Part shown: positions 13,501-23,268 of the stretch, one piece after another | How positions within the stretch are numbered: position 1 is the stretch's first letter | How the letters are laid out: every line of letters begins with the position of its first letter | Source: Mesostigma viride | Taxonomy: Eukaryota > Streptophyta > Mesostigmatophyceae > Mesostigmatales > Mesostigmataceae | Assembly (NCBI GenBank): GCA_009746045.1 | Contig: RPFO01002012.1 | Coordinates: forward strand, 1 to 64,000 | Direction of reading: 5' to 3' | Length of the DNA: 64,000 nucleotides | The notes under the pieces: generated by a model | Seen by the model: only the letters and a program-made list of their open reading frames with translations | Told to the model about the DNA's origin: nothing | The model's database searches: none | Program-made: the position numbers and the translations under genes

Positions 13501-16500
13501 TCTTCATGGTTCAAGTATGGGTTGCTTGGCTCTACATGCTTCATGTATGGGTTGCATGGCTCTTCATGCTTCATGTATGGGTTGCTTGGCTCTTCATGCT
13601 TCATGTATGGGTTGCTTGGCTCTTCATGCTTCATGTATGGGTTGCATGGCTCTTCATGGTTTAAGTATGGGTTGCTTGGCTCTTCATGCTTCATGTATGG
13701 GTTGCATGGCTCTTCATGCTTCATGTATGGGTTGCTTGGCTCTTCATGGTTCATGTATGGGTTGCTTGGCTCTTCATGGTTCATGTATGGGTTGCATGGC
13801 TCTTCATGCTTCATGTATGGGTTGCTTGGCTACTCATGGTTCATGTATGGGTTGCTCGGCTCTTCATGGTTCATGTATGGGTTGCTTGGCTCTTCATGCT
13901 TCAAGTATGGGTTGCTTGGCTCTTCATGCTTCATGTATGGGTTGCTTGGCTCTTCATGCTTCATGTACACCGTCCGCATTGGAAGTTTGTTATTATGGGT
14001 CAATTTTTGCCGTATTTGCATTACGAATAACCCTGGATTGTTTGTTGGGGAGCCAGTTAGAGTCCCGGGTTTTTATTATTTAATTAAAACCTTTTGTTTG
14101 TTTGTTTGTCCTGCAGCCGTTCAAGGCACGTGGGTACTTATTTAATTAAATTTCTTTTGTTTGTTTGGTAGATATGGTACACGCCGTCCCCAACCCGGCC
14201 CGGCGGCCCCCCTTTCGGCGGCCACAGGCTATAGTCAGTGGAGGTCTCAGGTCAGTGATACCCTATTTAATTGCTCAAGGCCCATAAGTATCGCACATGA
14301 GTAGTACATCTTACATGTACATCTGTAGACACGCTCAGGCCTCAGCCTCTACTGAGTACCGACCGACGTGCCCTGCCGAGGCAGTACTGTAGAGCGTGGA
14401 TTGCTGGATGCAAAAGCGGTTCACTTGGTTCGCGCCTCACCCCGCGCTCGGCCTGCGTCTCGCGGGTTTTTTTCGATTTTCACGATATTTCATGTTCCCC
14501 GCCTGTCCAAGGTAATTTCGAAGGTTTTATGTACTTTATATTATATAATATAAAGTGTTTGTTTGTTTTCTCACAGGGCGACGACCCCGTGCCCACATGA
14601 GTTAATTAATTAATTTTGTTTGTTTGTTTGTTGAGTCCAGTCCTCAGCCCCCGGAGTTAATTAATTAATTTTCTTTTGTTTTTTTTATGGTTTTCAGCCA
14701 GAACATTTTCCAGAAGCTAATTATTTATTTAAAACTTCCAATGCGGACGGTGTATGGGTTGCTTGGCTCTTCATGGTTCATGTATGGGTTGCTTGGCTAC
14801 TCATGGTTCATGTATGGGTTGCTTGGCTCTACATGCTTCATGTATGGGTTGCATGGCTTTTCATGGTTTAAGTATGGGTTGCTTGGCTCTTCATGCTTCA
14901 TGTATGGGTTGCTTGGCTCTTCATGCTTCATGTATGGGTTGCTTGGCTCTTCATGCTTCAAGTATGGGTTGCTTGGCTCTTCATGCTTCATGTATGGGTT
15001 GCATGGCTCTTCATGCTTCATGTATGGGTTGCTTGGCTCTTCATGCTTCATGTATGGGTTGCTTGGCTCTTCATGCTTCAAGTATGGGTTGCATGGCTCT
15101 TCATGCTTCATGTATGGGTTGCTTGGCTACTCATGGTTCATGTATGGGTTGCTTGGCTACTCATGGTTCATGTATGGGTTGCTTGGCTCTTCATGGTTCA
15201 TGTATGGGTTGCTTGGCTCTTCATGCTTCAAGTATGGGTTGCTTGGCTCTTCATGCTTCATGTATGGGTTGCTTGGCTCTTCATGCTTCATGTATGGGTT
15301 GCTTGGCTTTTCATGCTTCATGTATGGGTTGCTTGGCTACTCATGGTTCATGTATGGGTTGCTTGGCTCTTCATGCTTCATGTATGGGTTGCATGGCTCT
15401 TCATGGTTCATGTATGGGTTGCTTGGCTCTTCATGGTTCATGTATGGGTTGCTTGGCTCTTCATGCTTCATGTATGGGTTGCTTGGCTCTTCATGCTTCA
15501 TGTATGGGTTGCATGGCTCTTCATGCTTCATGTATGGGTTGCATGGCTCTTCATGGTTCATGTATGGGTTGCTTGGCTGGGGTAGAATAGATATATCCGG
15601 GAGGCCCCGTCCCGCGCCTGATAGGCTTAGGAAGTGGAAAATGTACTGCGCCCCTTTCTCGGCTGTGAAGCATGGTTGGTTGGGTGCGTCAGTTGGGCAT
15701 GTCGCCTGCGCAGCCACTAGTGCTGCTACCGGGAAATCCATGCACCCAGCTCCTGGGTGCTTCTTGATGCTGGTGCCATCAGCTGCCTGGTTGTCATATC
15801 CTCTCCGGCATGACCACTAGAAAAAGTGCACACGCTGTCTTGGGGGGCGGGGGGGGGGGGGGGGGGGGGGGGCAGAATGAATCTACATCGATAACAGTGC
15901 GGTAGCGTCCTTCTGTTGGGCGTCTGGCATCGCATCTGCTGAAACTCGACATGCTACCTTTTTTTCTATTTGGGGATGCTTGTGTCTGCCAGCTCGATGC
16001 GGCCTATCGCCGCTTGTGCGGGCGGCTATTCGTGCCGCCCCTGGATCGCTTCCAATTCCCTGCCCTCTGCACGGCGCTGCAAGAACAGGTAGCACCCATC
16101 TCCCTTCCATTCTAGCTGGCACTTGGCGGCTTCTTCCATCCGCTTCAACACTCGCTCTGTTCGTGCGCTCGTGCTTGCAGCGCAGTCTTGTTTCATCCTT
16201 GTGGTCGCTCGGTGGTACAGATGTGTGCTATGTGCAGCAGACGTTTCATTTGAGTCGAGTGTAACAAGTTCTTAAGTGGGATCCTCACGAGGATGTGCTC
16301 GGGGTGCATCTCAAGAGTAATGCTGTCTATAACACCCAGAGATTGGATGCACCCGGAGAAACCTGTCGAGGTGACATCTGCTTGAAGATCCCAAGTGCGC
16401 GCTCTCGACTACGGTTTCCCACATCGCAGCTAAGCCTATCGGGATACACAGGCTTGCGATGATGCGTGATGGCATACGGTGACTTGAATGAGAGCGCAAG

Positions 16501-17828
16501 TGGGGGCGAGGTGAAAATAAGGGGTCAGCACCCAACCCATGCATTTCTTTTGTCAATGGGCACTAAACACCGCAGCGGCAGCCGCATGGCAAGCATTGTC
16601 GCATTGTACCAAGTCTATCCCCCTGTCCCTGGCACTGCCTTGGGATCCATCAAGTCGGGGGAAGGAGTGGGAGGAAGTGAGGATGGTTGCAGGGGGGAAG
16701 TGGAAGGAAAGGGAGCGGGCCAATGGGGAGAGAGGCAAGTGGGGAGAGATGGGAAAGAAATCTGCCATGAAGTGCACCTCTAAGAAAGTATTGCCTGTCG
16801 CTGGCCTGGCTGGCATTCTTGCACGTGCAGGGGCTTCTCTCCATGGTCAGGGGCGCGTTTCAAAATAGCAGGGACAAGAAGCAGCACAAAGTACGGCTGC
16901 GGATGTCCAAGGACGACATCATGTTGGCACTGCAGGTAAGCGCAGGCATGGGTGACTGCTGCCTCCTCCCACTGAATGCAGCAACTTTTCTAAATGCGGC
17001 GGTGTGTGCGTTCCTGGTGAGGCATGCTCGTGCCTTTCAGTATGCGAATGTGCAAAGACTATGCCGGTATGCAAAATGTTGGACTGGGAGTACCAGTGAT
17101 TCGCTGAATGGGTTACGAAGTGTGGCTAAAAATGTCGATACGTATTGAGGTTTGGCCATCACAGTTACTCGCTCAACTTGCGACAGTGCTGTACAAAGCC
17201 AAAAGCAATGGCGCCTTGCACGTCTGCACTCCTCTCCACTAGATCTAGAAGACGTACTGGTGTAATCACCAGCGCACGCAATACTGGGGTGTCTCCTGAC
17301 AAGAACCAAGGCTCCCGAGATAAGGGTTGAGTGCTTGAGGGGAGGGAGTATTCAGAGACCCGAAAGCCACAGAAGCCTGCAGTAGTACGCCGGCTTTCAG
17401 CACTTTGTCTGCTGCCGTTTGTAGAGCGCTTGTAGAGTGGTCTATCAGGGCTATTGGGATATTGTGTTTCTTGGGCTTGATAGATCACGGACGTGGGTTT
17501 ATCCAGCGCGTGGGTTTCTGTAGCGCGTGGGTTTCTGTCGCGCATGGTTTCTGTAGCGCGTGGGTCGTGGGTTTCTGTCGCGCGTGGGTTTCTGTAGCGC
17601 GTGGGTCGTGGGTTTCTGTAGCGCGTGGGTTTCTGTAGCGCGTGGGTTTCTGTCGCGCGTGGGTTTCTGTCGCGCGTGGGCTCGATCCATCGCGAGTCTC
17701 CGCAGAAGATTTGGTGCCTTGAAATGACTTGGTGCTTCCTTTTGGGCCCATATCCGTGTTTGTGGAAATTTACCTGGCCATGCCCGCAGGGGCTGAGATT
17801 CTTCCAGAAGGTCATCCCACCCAGCTAG
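1567..17828 (+). CDS. CDC6: CDC6 replication-licensing ATPase, 3' part, 11 exons
   Basis: AAA+ protein that with ORC loads MCM helicase in the nucleus in G1. Exons I infer: 1567-1673, 2342-2401, 7038-7111, 8494-8544, 9697-9746, 10605-10752, 11410-11538, 12260-12316, 15993-16088, 16831-16935, 17790-17828 (stop 17826-17828). All junctions are GT-AG and all phases agree, giving about 304 residues. In order: Walker B (VLDEIDRL), sensor 1 region (CLLIGVANAIDLTERLL), ELVTFPAYSADVLLAVL, DPMALLLCAK, the sensor 2 helix (KVAATAGDMRQALHACR), then the C-terminal winged helix (RHMAQALASVYQSPVADLV, LDAAYRRLCG, SKDDIMLALQ) ending GLRFFQKV. This is the order known for plant and animal CDC6; the winged-helix part excludes ORC1. 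The first exon begins mid-codon, so the N-terminus and Walker A lie upstream and are not found in 961-1566. Introns are 0.65-4.6 kb; those at 7112-12259 hold no large array apart from a poly-G run. Exact boundaries of exons 6 and 7 are least certain. Confidence 0.92.
2867..6598. repeat. 17-bp minisatellite, about 219 units, in CDC6 intron
   Basis: Units of the form GTTGATCACTTGGTGGT, with A/G variation (TTGATC or TTGGTC) and T/C variation (GGTGTT or GGCGTT). The array fills most of the 4.6-kb intron between the CDC6 exons ending 2401 and starting 7038. Rare variants recur at fixed distances: the pair GTTGGTTAC/GGTAATTT occurs at 5803 and again at 6007 (204 bp, 12 units), and a CACTCTATGG variant starts blocks at 4131 and 4868, so larger blocks have been copied. 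Many units contain the palindrome TGATCA. Several 60-111 residue open frames here are repeat artefacts. Confidence 0.97.
8531..8622 (+). repeat. Tandem copies of a CDC6 exon end plus 5' splice site
   Basis: The last bases of the CDC6 exon ending 8544 with its donor (TGCTCTGTGCCAAGGTGAG) are followed by three diverged copies at spacings of about 25-30 bp: TGCTCTGTGCGAAGGTGAAG, TGCTCTGTGCCAAGGTGAAT and TGCTCTGTGCCACC. The first three copies keep AAG|GTGA, so three potential donors lie in a row; the fourth has lost it. Use of the first donor keeps the phase with the next exon. Confidence 0.85.
9461..9481. repeat. Poly-G tract
   Basis: A run of 21 G in a CDC6 intron. Runs of this length are prone to length errors in sequencing and to slippage. 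Confidence 0.95.
12791..13967. repeat. 30-bp minisatellite, left block, CDC6 intron
   Basis: About 39 units of TTCATGTATGGGTTGCTTGG plus a 10-base remainder (CTCTTCATGC or similar). Common substitutions are GCTT/GGTT, TTAAG for TCATG, and GCATGG for GCTTGG. Since 30 is a multiple of three, the array is open in several frames on both strands (repeats of MYGLLGSSCF, MGCLALHASC, MKHEEPSNPY). It sits in the 3.7-kb intron between CDC6 exons 12260-12316 and 15993-16088, so those open frames are not genes. The array resumes in phase at 14753 after a transposon. Confidence 0.97.
13968..14752. mobile_element. TIR DNA transposon with TA target duplication, non-autonomous
   Basis: A 785-bp insertion splits the 30-bp minisatellite. 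The left end starts CACCGTCCGCATTGGAAGTT and the right end is its exact inverse (21-bp inverted repeats). TA at 13966-13967 and TA at 14753-14754 flank it, and removing the element plus one TA restores an intact minisatellite unit (CATG-TA-TGGG). TA duplication is typical of the Tc1/mariner superfamily. The interior is AT-rich, with repeated TTTGTTTG and TTAATTAA motifs and no transposase frame, so it is a non-autonomous (MITE-like) element. Confidence 0.9.
14753..15585. repeat. 30-bp minisatellite, right block, CDC6 intron
   Basis: About 28 further units of the same 30-bp repeat, in phase with the left block once the transposon at 13968-14752 is removed. The array ends at TTGGCTGGGGTAG. Confidence 0.96.
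15849..15872. repeat. Poly-G tract
   Basis: A run of 24 G about 120 bp upstream of the CDC6 exon that starts at 15993. It may hinder sequencing; the plus-strand RNA would carry a G-quadruplex-capable tract near the 3' splice site. Confidence 0.95.
17495..17690. repeat. 17-18 bp minisatellite in last CDC6 intron
   Basis: About eleven units of GCGTGGGTTTCTGTAGC or ...TCGC, some with an extra GTGGGTC step, lying in the intron 16936-17789 just upstream of the last CDC6 exon. Confidence 0.93.
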
Positions 17829-18794
17829 ATGATGTGAGCAGTTCAAGCGACATGGGTAAGCCCCTGGTCAGGCGAGATATTGGATGGTGCTGTTTCCAAG
17901 CCGTTTCGGGTTGGCTCTCCAGTCGTGAGGTTACTGGTCTTCATCCTAGCCACCCCAGTAAATTGCTGAGGATGGGACCATGTGGCAATCCCACGTGGTG
18001 ATCCCATGTGGGTGCCAGGCATCAGCTCAGGGATATACAGGGCTCAGTTGTGGTACTGCGAGCTAGGGTCTTTGACTTAATGCTCAAGGGCGCATGTCTC
18101 CGCTTCTGCGGTTTGAAATGGCCAGTCAGGCCGGGCATACATGTGGCACTGAACGCAAATGGTTTTCACTATTTGCGGCGTGCCAAATCAGCATACATGT
18201 GGGCCCGTCGGGGTCCATGGGCCACGCAAGAGCCTTCCGCGTTCTAGATTAGGTTTGCCGCCATCTGGACACAAGCCTTTTGTGCATCATCCAATGTGGT
18301 CGCATGCACGCAGGCTGCACCACGGAGGGGCCAATCGCAGAGCAGCAATCACCGATGGCGCATGTATGGACTAGCTGGGTACTACATAGTTTAAGCCTAA
18401 TAATTGCAATCTTCTGGGCTGTTAAGATAATCGTGAAATATAAATCATGTCATGTGGATCATGAATCCTCAATTGTGGAAGCCAGCATATGGAATGCCGT
18501 GCTTGAGCCAGCATATCTGATGCCCAAAATATAGCTATCTATATATGTGGTATGTATAGATGCGGGTCCCACGACCTGAGTCAATCGCCGTGTTCACCAC
18601 GGTATGTACGTAACACGCCGTGGTCCCACAGGCGAGGGGTTTTTGTGTAGTACTACACAAAACCCCCTCAATACTGCAATTAACTCATGCCATAATATTC
18701 CTATTTGCAACGACATGCGCCCCCGGGTGACGGATGATCCGGGCAATTCTTAAGGTATAAATAAAGTGAGTACGTGCGTGTCGATATCATGCAT
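17829..18794. other. Intergenic stretch after CDC6
   Basis: No convincing exon or open frame. It contains the CDC6 3' untranslated region (end not identified) and a perfect-arm palindrome at 18634-18669. Confidence 0.5.
18634..18669. repeat. 36-bp palindrome
   Basis: Near-perfect inverted repeat GAGGGGTTTTTGTGTAGT / ACTACACAAAACCCCCTC with no spacer; the central 22 bases are an exact palindrome. A shorter similar motif (TGTGTAGGAGTACTACACA) is at 27359-27377. It could be an end remnant of a mobile element. Confidence 0.8.
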
Positions 18795-18850
18795 GATGCA
18801 CGGAGGCATGCCACGCGGCTGGAGTGCTATGCTAATCTCATTATGTAGTA
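18795..18850 (-). mobile_element. Short retroposon fragment (same family as 42150 and 62057)
   Basis: Contains GCATGCCACG and GGAGTGCTATGCTAATCTCA, the reverse complement of the segment shared by the short repeats at 42150-42265 and 62057-62194 (TGAGATTAGCATAGTACTCC followed by GTGGCATGCC). Only part of the unit is recognisable. Confidence 0.6.
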
Positions 18851-18986
18851 GTATAACAGCAGCTAGAAGTTCGACACAAAGATCGCCTGCATTAGATCGA
18901 GTTATGTAGGACTATACAGTGACACCGGTCAGACGATTGCATTCATGAATGCACCACTAGGCCGGCGCGTGCATACCATACATAAA

Positions 18987-19440
18987 TGCGACCTGTGGCC
19001 GGAATACCTCCGCCACAAGCAGGACCCCCAGAAGCCCAAGGTGTACTGGAGGGGCGGGGACCTGATGATTAACCACACTAGATGTGGACGCCCCCTGCGG
19101 GCTAGAATAGCCATATATGGTATAGCTTGTAATCCTTGGTAGTCACTGCATATGCCGCGCGCCATGGCAGCCATGCCTAGAATGTTTGCCTAGCCTTGCC
19201 ACCATACCTAGCTAGTCACGTGCACCGCTGACGCACGGTACACAACCAGCCATAGCCTTAGCCCTTGTACAACCAGCCATGCTACGTCCTGGCTATGCTT
19301 CGCTTACTTGCCCACGCTCCTTCCATGCCCTTTCTTCCTATATAGGTTGTGCACATACATGCACAGGGATTAAATTAAAGCACTCCGGTGCTCCGTGACT
19401 CCCTAACGGGAGCACGAGTTTTATTAAATAATTAATACAT
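18987..19440 (+). mobile_element. ORF1-only LINE-like element, 3' fragment
   Basis: The left part encodes the last residues of ORF1 (DLWPEYLRHKQDPQK, then VYWRGGDLMINH), matching the element at 36-38.5 kb. It is followed by a non-coding tail shared with 23673-24160, ending in the hairpin GTGCTCC...GGAGCAC and an AT-rich end (TTTTATTAAATAATTAAT). No RT lies between ORF1 and the 3' end. 5'-truncated, as usual for retroposed copies. Confidence 0.85.
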
Positions 19441-19500
19441 GTAATACATTATAAATTGTTACGTCATGGTTGGCTCATGCGTGTGCATATAGATTTTGCA

Positions 19501-21617
19501 CTGCAGACCGCGGTGGCCGACATCAACCTCCAGTTGACCCTGGCCAAGTGCGCGGTATACTCGCCCCAAGGTGATTGCTCCGGCTTTCCGCCCCAGCTCT
19601 AGCTTGGGCCGGGACGAGCGCCTCCATGGATTGGATGTCCTTGGCGTTCCGGTTGGCGACCCCGAGTTTGTCATCGATGCTCTGCGGGCCGCCCTCGAGG
19701 CACGCACTGAGGTACTGCCCTTGATTGCGCACCTTCATGATTCGCAGACCAAGGGTCTGCTTCTGTGGTTTTGGGCTCACCCTCGCGTCGTTCACTGGCT
19801 CCGGGGCGCTCTTCCGGCTCAGGTCCGGCTGGCCGCCGAGGGCCACGACGAACGCATCCAGTCGGCCTTAATTGGCGCAGCTGGTCCCGGGCCGCGACCT
19901 CCCGCCACATGCTATTCACATCGGCCTCCCTGCCTGCACGGATGGGTGGCTGTGCATGGTCTGACTCGTGCCGCCCGGCTGGCCCCAGCAGCATTTTTGG
20001 GCTCCGTCGCTCAGTCGTGGGCGGAAAGCTGCCGGCTGAGTCCTGCCCCTTTTGGCCACGGCAGCGCCTGACCTCCTGGACCCCAGCAGCCCTTTGCCCC
20101 GCTTCGTCACCGCCATCCAGGAGGCCTATTATGCTGAGATGGACAGCAGGCCTGCATGTTCTCCCGTCCGTGCCGCTCAGGCGGTACAGCGCCGCCTCCC
20201 TCGCGGCACTCCCTCGGTCGCCTCCGTTCAATCTCCCGCCGCATTCCCTGCCCGCGTCATCGATAATAAACACTGGTCAGAAAACCTACGCGGGTATTCT
20301 GCACACCGTCGGCTGATTGGATGGCTCTTTTCGCGGACCTCAACGCCCAGGGACGTGCGTGGCTGTTCTCGCTTTCATTGCGGAGTGTGGGCTCGGCGTA
20401 CCTTCGTGCTCTTCCCATGGCCCCCCAATTCGCCCTAGCTCCCAGCCACTAGGTGGCGCTCCGGCACCAGCTATTTGCCCCGCAGCCTCTTGTTCCGGCC
20501 GGGCGGCCTTGTGGTAGCTGTGGGCAGCCGCTGGATCCCACGGGGACTCACTAGGTCTTGCCTGCATGGGGGGCCAACAGAATCAGAATTGGTATTTGTA
20601 TTTGCACAAGTGCTGTCGGACCTCCTGACGGTGGTGCTCGCCATGGTTCGGTCGGTTTTCCCCCACGCGAACATCCGGTCCGAGGATGCGGATGGCACTG
20701 CCTTCTATTCCCCCAACCACCGGCCTGATATCGTGGTGCTGGACTTTGAGGGGGGTGGCCGGCATCTGCTCATTGACGTTTCGGTGGCGCGGCCCTTGGC
20801 TCTTAGCCACGTGGCAGTGGGGCCTCCCTCACGGCAGGTTACACGGCGGACCGGGCGGAGCGGGCCAAGCTCCTGGCCTACGGCGACGTCGGGCGCCATC
20901 GTGTGGTGCCCTTTGTCCTGGAGGAGTTTGGGGCCATGGGGCCCCTGACCTCCGCCTTCTTCAAGGAGTGTTGCCGGCTCCGGGAGGACCGGCTGGACCA
21001 GGAGGGCCAGCGGGCCCCATGGTCGGCGCGGACCTGGATGTCATATTGGCGTCAGCGCTTGTCGGTGGCGCTGACTCCTAGCTCGGGCCATGGCTGACAT
21101 CATGCTCCGCCGTACGCGGGCTGATTTTGCGGTGCAGCAGGGCTATTAGCCCGTTAGGAGTTTCCCTTGGTCTTATCGTAGTATAAGCCCGAACTCTCTC
21201 CGAGCTCTGGCACCTTGTGGCCATCAGCTTGCGCCTTAATTAGCCGACGTCTTGAGCCCACCTCACATTTGTAGCATAAGCTATGCGTCAGCCTACCTAT
21301 GGTATTGCACTGGTTGTATTGCACCCATGCACAGTGTTGCGCCCCGGCACCATGCCGTGGAGAGAGCGCTCTGTGGCCTGCCCACCTGCGGCAGTGAGAG
21401 AAGCTAGGGCGCCCTCCCTCCTTCTCGCTGTGTATATAGGGTTGAAGGTTCGTTTACTCTGTATTGGCACCCACGTGACGCAGTCACGTGTTTATTAATT
21501 AATTAATTAATTAATCGTAGTATAGTAGAGTTTTGACATGGCTCTGTATATAGGTTTATAGCTGGGCGTTTGCTTTGGTTTGAGTGATTTCACTCTGCTG
21601 TAAGTAATTATATTTTA
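19501..21617 (+). mobile_element. 5'-truncated LINE with RT thumb, zinc motif and nuclease-like C-terminus
   Basis: Flanked by an exact 14-bp target-site duplication, ATATAGATTTTGCA, at 19487-19500 and 21618-21631. It starts inside the RT palm/thumb (AVADINLQLTLAKC, YSPQG) and after frame breaks reads VLGVPVGDPEFV, DSQTKGLLLWF, VVHWLRGALP, a typical RT thumb. Near 20515-20556 is CGSCGQPLDPTGTH, a Cys/His zinc motif. Then comes RPDIVVLDF...LIDVSVARP (about 20724-20800), resembling a PD-(D/E)XK nuclease core, then VPFVLEEFGAMGP and a stop near 21148. Several frameshifts make it a pseudogene. It interrupts a region of ORF1-only element tails. A second copy of its 3' end is at 24403-24813, and another element is inserted in its tail at 21186-21513. 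Confidence 0.88.
21186..21513 (+). mobile_element. 328-bp nested retroposon in the LINE tail
   Basis: Flanked by the 11-bp direct repeat ATCGTAGTATA at 21175-21185 and 21514-21524. The related LINE copy at 24403-24813 lacks this insert and has a single uninterrupted ATCGTAGTATA, which is the empty site. The insert ends with the hairpin CACGTGACGCAGTCACGTG and a (TTAA)n tail, and has no coding frame. This suggests retroposition through LINE machinery (inference). Confidence 0.9.
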
Positions 21618-21631
21618 ATATAGATTTTGCA

Positions 21632-21900
21632 AGCTACAATCAATGTATACACGATTAGCTTACCTGCCCACGCTCCTTGCTATATGATATGCTCGCGTAC
21701 ACGGGTCTTATTGCACCCACAGAACTTGCCGGATCGTCTATCATGTCCGATTGCTGCTGTGGCATGCCTCTGGCATGAAGGAGATCGAAAGAGGGCTGGT
21801 CTCTGCCCTTTCTTCCTTTCGTGGACATACAGGGATTAAAAGCACTCCGGTGCTCCGTGACTCCCTAACGGGAGCACGACTTTAATTATAATGAATTGTA
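21632..21900 (+). mobile_element. ORF1-only LINE-like element, tail only
   Basis: Non-coding 3' tail matching 23930-24160 and 19290-19440 (CTTGCCCACGCTCC, GGTCTTATTGCACCC, CTCTGCCCTTTC, then the hairpin GTGCTCC...GGAGCAC). 5'-truncated. Its left part was split off by the LINE at 19501-21617. Confidence 0.75.
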
Positions 21901-21909
21901 CATATTATT

Positions 21910-23149
21910 AATCGTAATTGTCTATTATTAATTAATAGACACGTGACTGCGTCACGTGAGCATAAGTCCTCAGTGGGAGGGGAACATGGGATGGAATGGA
22001 TATGGTGTAAGCTATCTAGGTCCTATAGTTACAGGGGTGTGGGCACCGCGGCCCGAATCGCTATGAATGCCATACTTGGTCACACGCGGAGCCCCCACAG
22101 GCTTGGGGGTGGTCTCCTTCATCACTACTTGCCATCTATCCTTGCGCACTGGTCATCTGCCTCGATCCATATTACAGACAAACCGGGAGGCTGCCCGGGG
22201 GTGAGCCCGTCACGTCTAGTGTAGCACATGTCCATGCCGAGTCTATCACGAAAAGTCCACGGGTGGCGGCCCTGCCGCGCGCAGCCGGGGGCACGCCAGG
22301 TGAGGACATATCGCCCAGGCTGGGCAGGCTTGGTGCCAGCTAGTCTATCTGATGTATCTACCTGATCTAGCGTGCGGGCCAGGTGCCCGGCTAGGCCCAG
22401 GCGCCTGTGCCTAATAATGTGGGAAACATATAGGGCAAATCAGCGTACAGATCCTCATTACTAATGTGCAAACCAAAGGGGATGTTAAGGGCCTTGCGCA
22501 GCATCTGGGTGACGGCGCCGTCGAGTCGTTGCTCCAGCTCCTGCGTCAGTGTCCAGGTCTCGGCGCCGTAGGTCAGGATCGTCAGAATGACGACCTTGAA
22601 GAGGTCACGCTTGACGATCCGGGGTAGGGCGGGGTTGCTCCACCAGCGGCGGTGGTCATGGAGGTGCGCCCACGCCATGCCGATCCGTGTCGTCATGTCG
22701 TCCTCGCAGTCGGGAAGCCAACTGCCGAGCAGCTTGAAGCGGCCTGAAGGAGGGGAGTTGACCTCGGCATCGTCTAACAAAGAGGCGGAGCGTGGGTGGG
22801 GGCCCTGCCATGCGGAGGGCCAGGGCCTCCGCCTTTGGGGCTGATTTCTAGACCAACCGCCCGAGCCTCGAGCGCCAGGCAGTCCAGCCAAAGTTGGGCA
22901 GACTCCGGCTTCTCGATGATCGAGCGTGATGTCGTCGGCATACATGAGGTCAGCTAGTAACTTCTGCTTGTTAGTCGGCCCCCCTTCTCCAAGCTCGTTC
23001 GTGATCGCTAGGCCAGGGGCACGTACGGCCTGCAATGCTAGCAAAGCGAGCACGTGCCTGGCGCATAACATAATCTGGACACTACAATAATAAACAGGTA
23101 CAGCGACAGGACGCAACCCTGCCAGACGCCTGTCTGCAGTGCCAGGCAT
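21910..23149 (-). mobile_element. L1-like LINE reverse transcriptase fragment
   Basis: The minus-strand open frame 22391-23149 carries LMYADDITL (the RT catalytic YADD, codons at about 22928-22948), then FKLLGSWLPDCEDD, RIGMAWAHLHDHRRWW and VVILTILTYGAETWTL, the usual order in L1/jockey-type RTs after the palm. The middle (DHREAGVCPTLAG...) looks frameshifted. The 3' side runs to a hairpin CACGTGACTGCGTCACGTG with TTAATTAAT near 21920-21960, a likely element end. 5'-truncated and not functional. Confidence 0.8.
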
Positions 23150-23179
23150 GGATGCAATGAATGTATATCGAGCTATAAC

Positions 23180-23262
23180 TTTAAATTAAATTAAATTAAA
23201 TTAAATTAAATTGGAACACATCTCCGCTGGGAGTACATGTAGCACATGCATATCCCTGAGCA
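23180..23262 (-). mobile_element. LINE 3' terminus: hairpin plus (AATTT)n
   Basis: On the minus strand TGCTACATGTACTCCC, AGCGGAGATGTGTTCC and then seven AATTT units. This is the stem-loop and short-repeat end also seen at 26766, 38494, 38763, 41876 and 61876. Only the extreme 3' end of this copy is present. Confidence 0.8.
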
Positions 23263-23268
23263 AGGTTC

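Noticed and set aside
12757-14145. Open frames of 462, 425 and 334 residues on both strands
   Set aside because: They follow a 30-bp repeat that is open in several frames at once and lies within a CDC6 intron.
12791-15585. CRISPR-like regular repeats
   Set aside because: The 30-bp units are contiguous with no unique spacers, and the setting is a eukaryotic intron.
22587-22844. Plus-strand 85-residue frame
   Set aside because: It is the shadow of the minus-strand reverse transcriptase.
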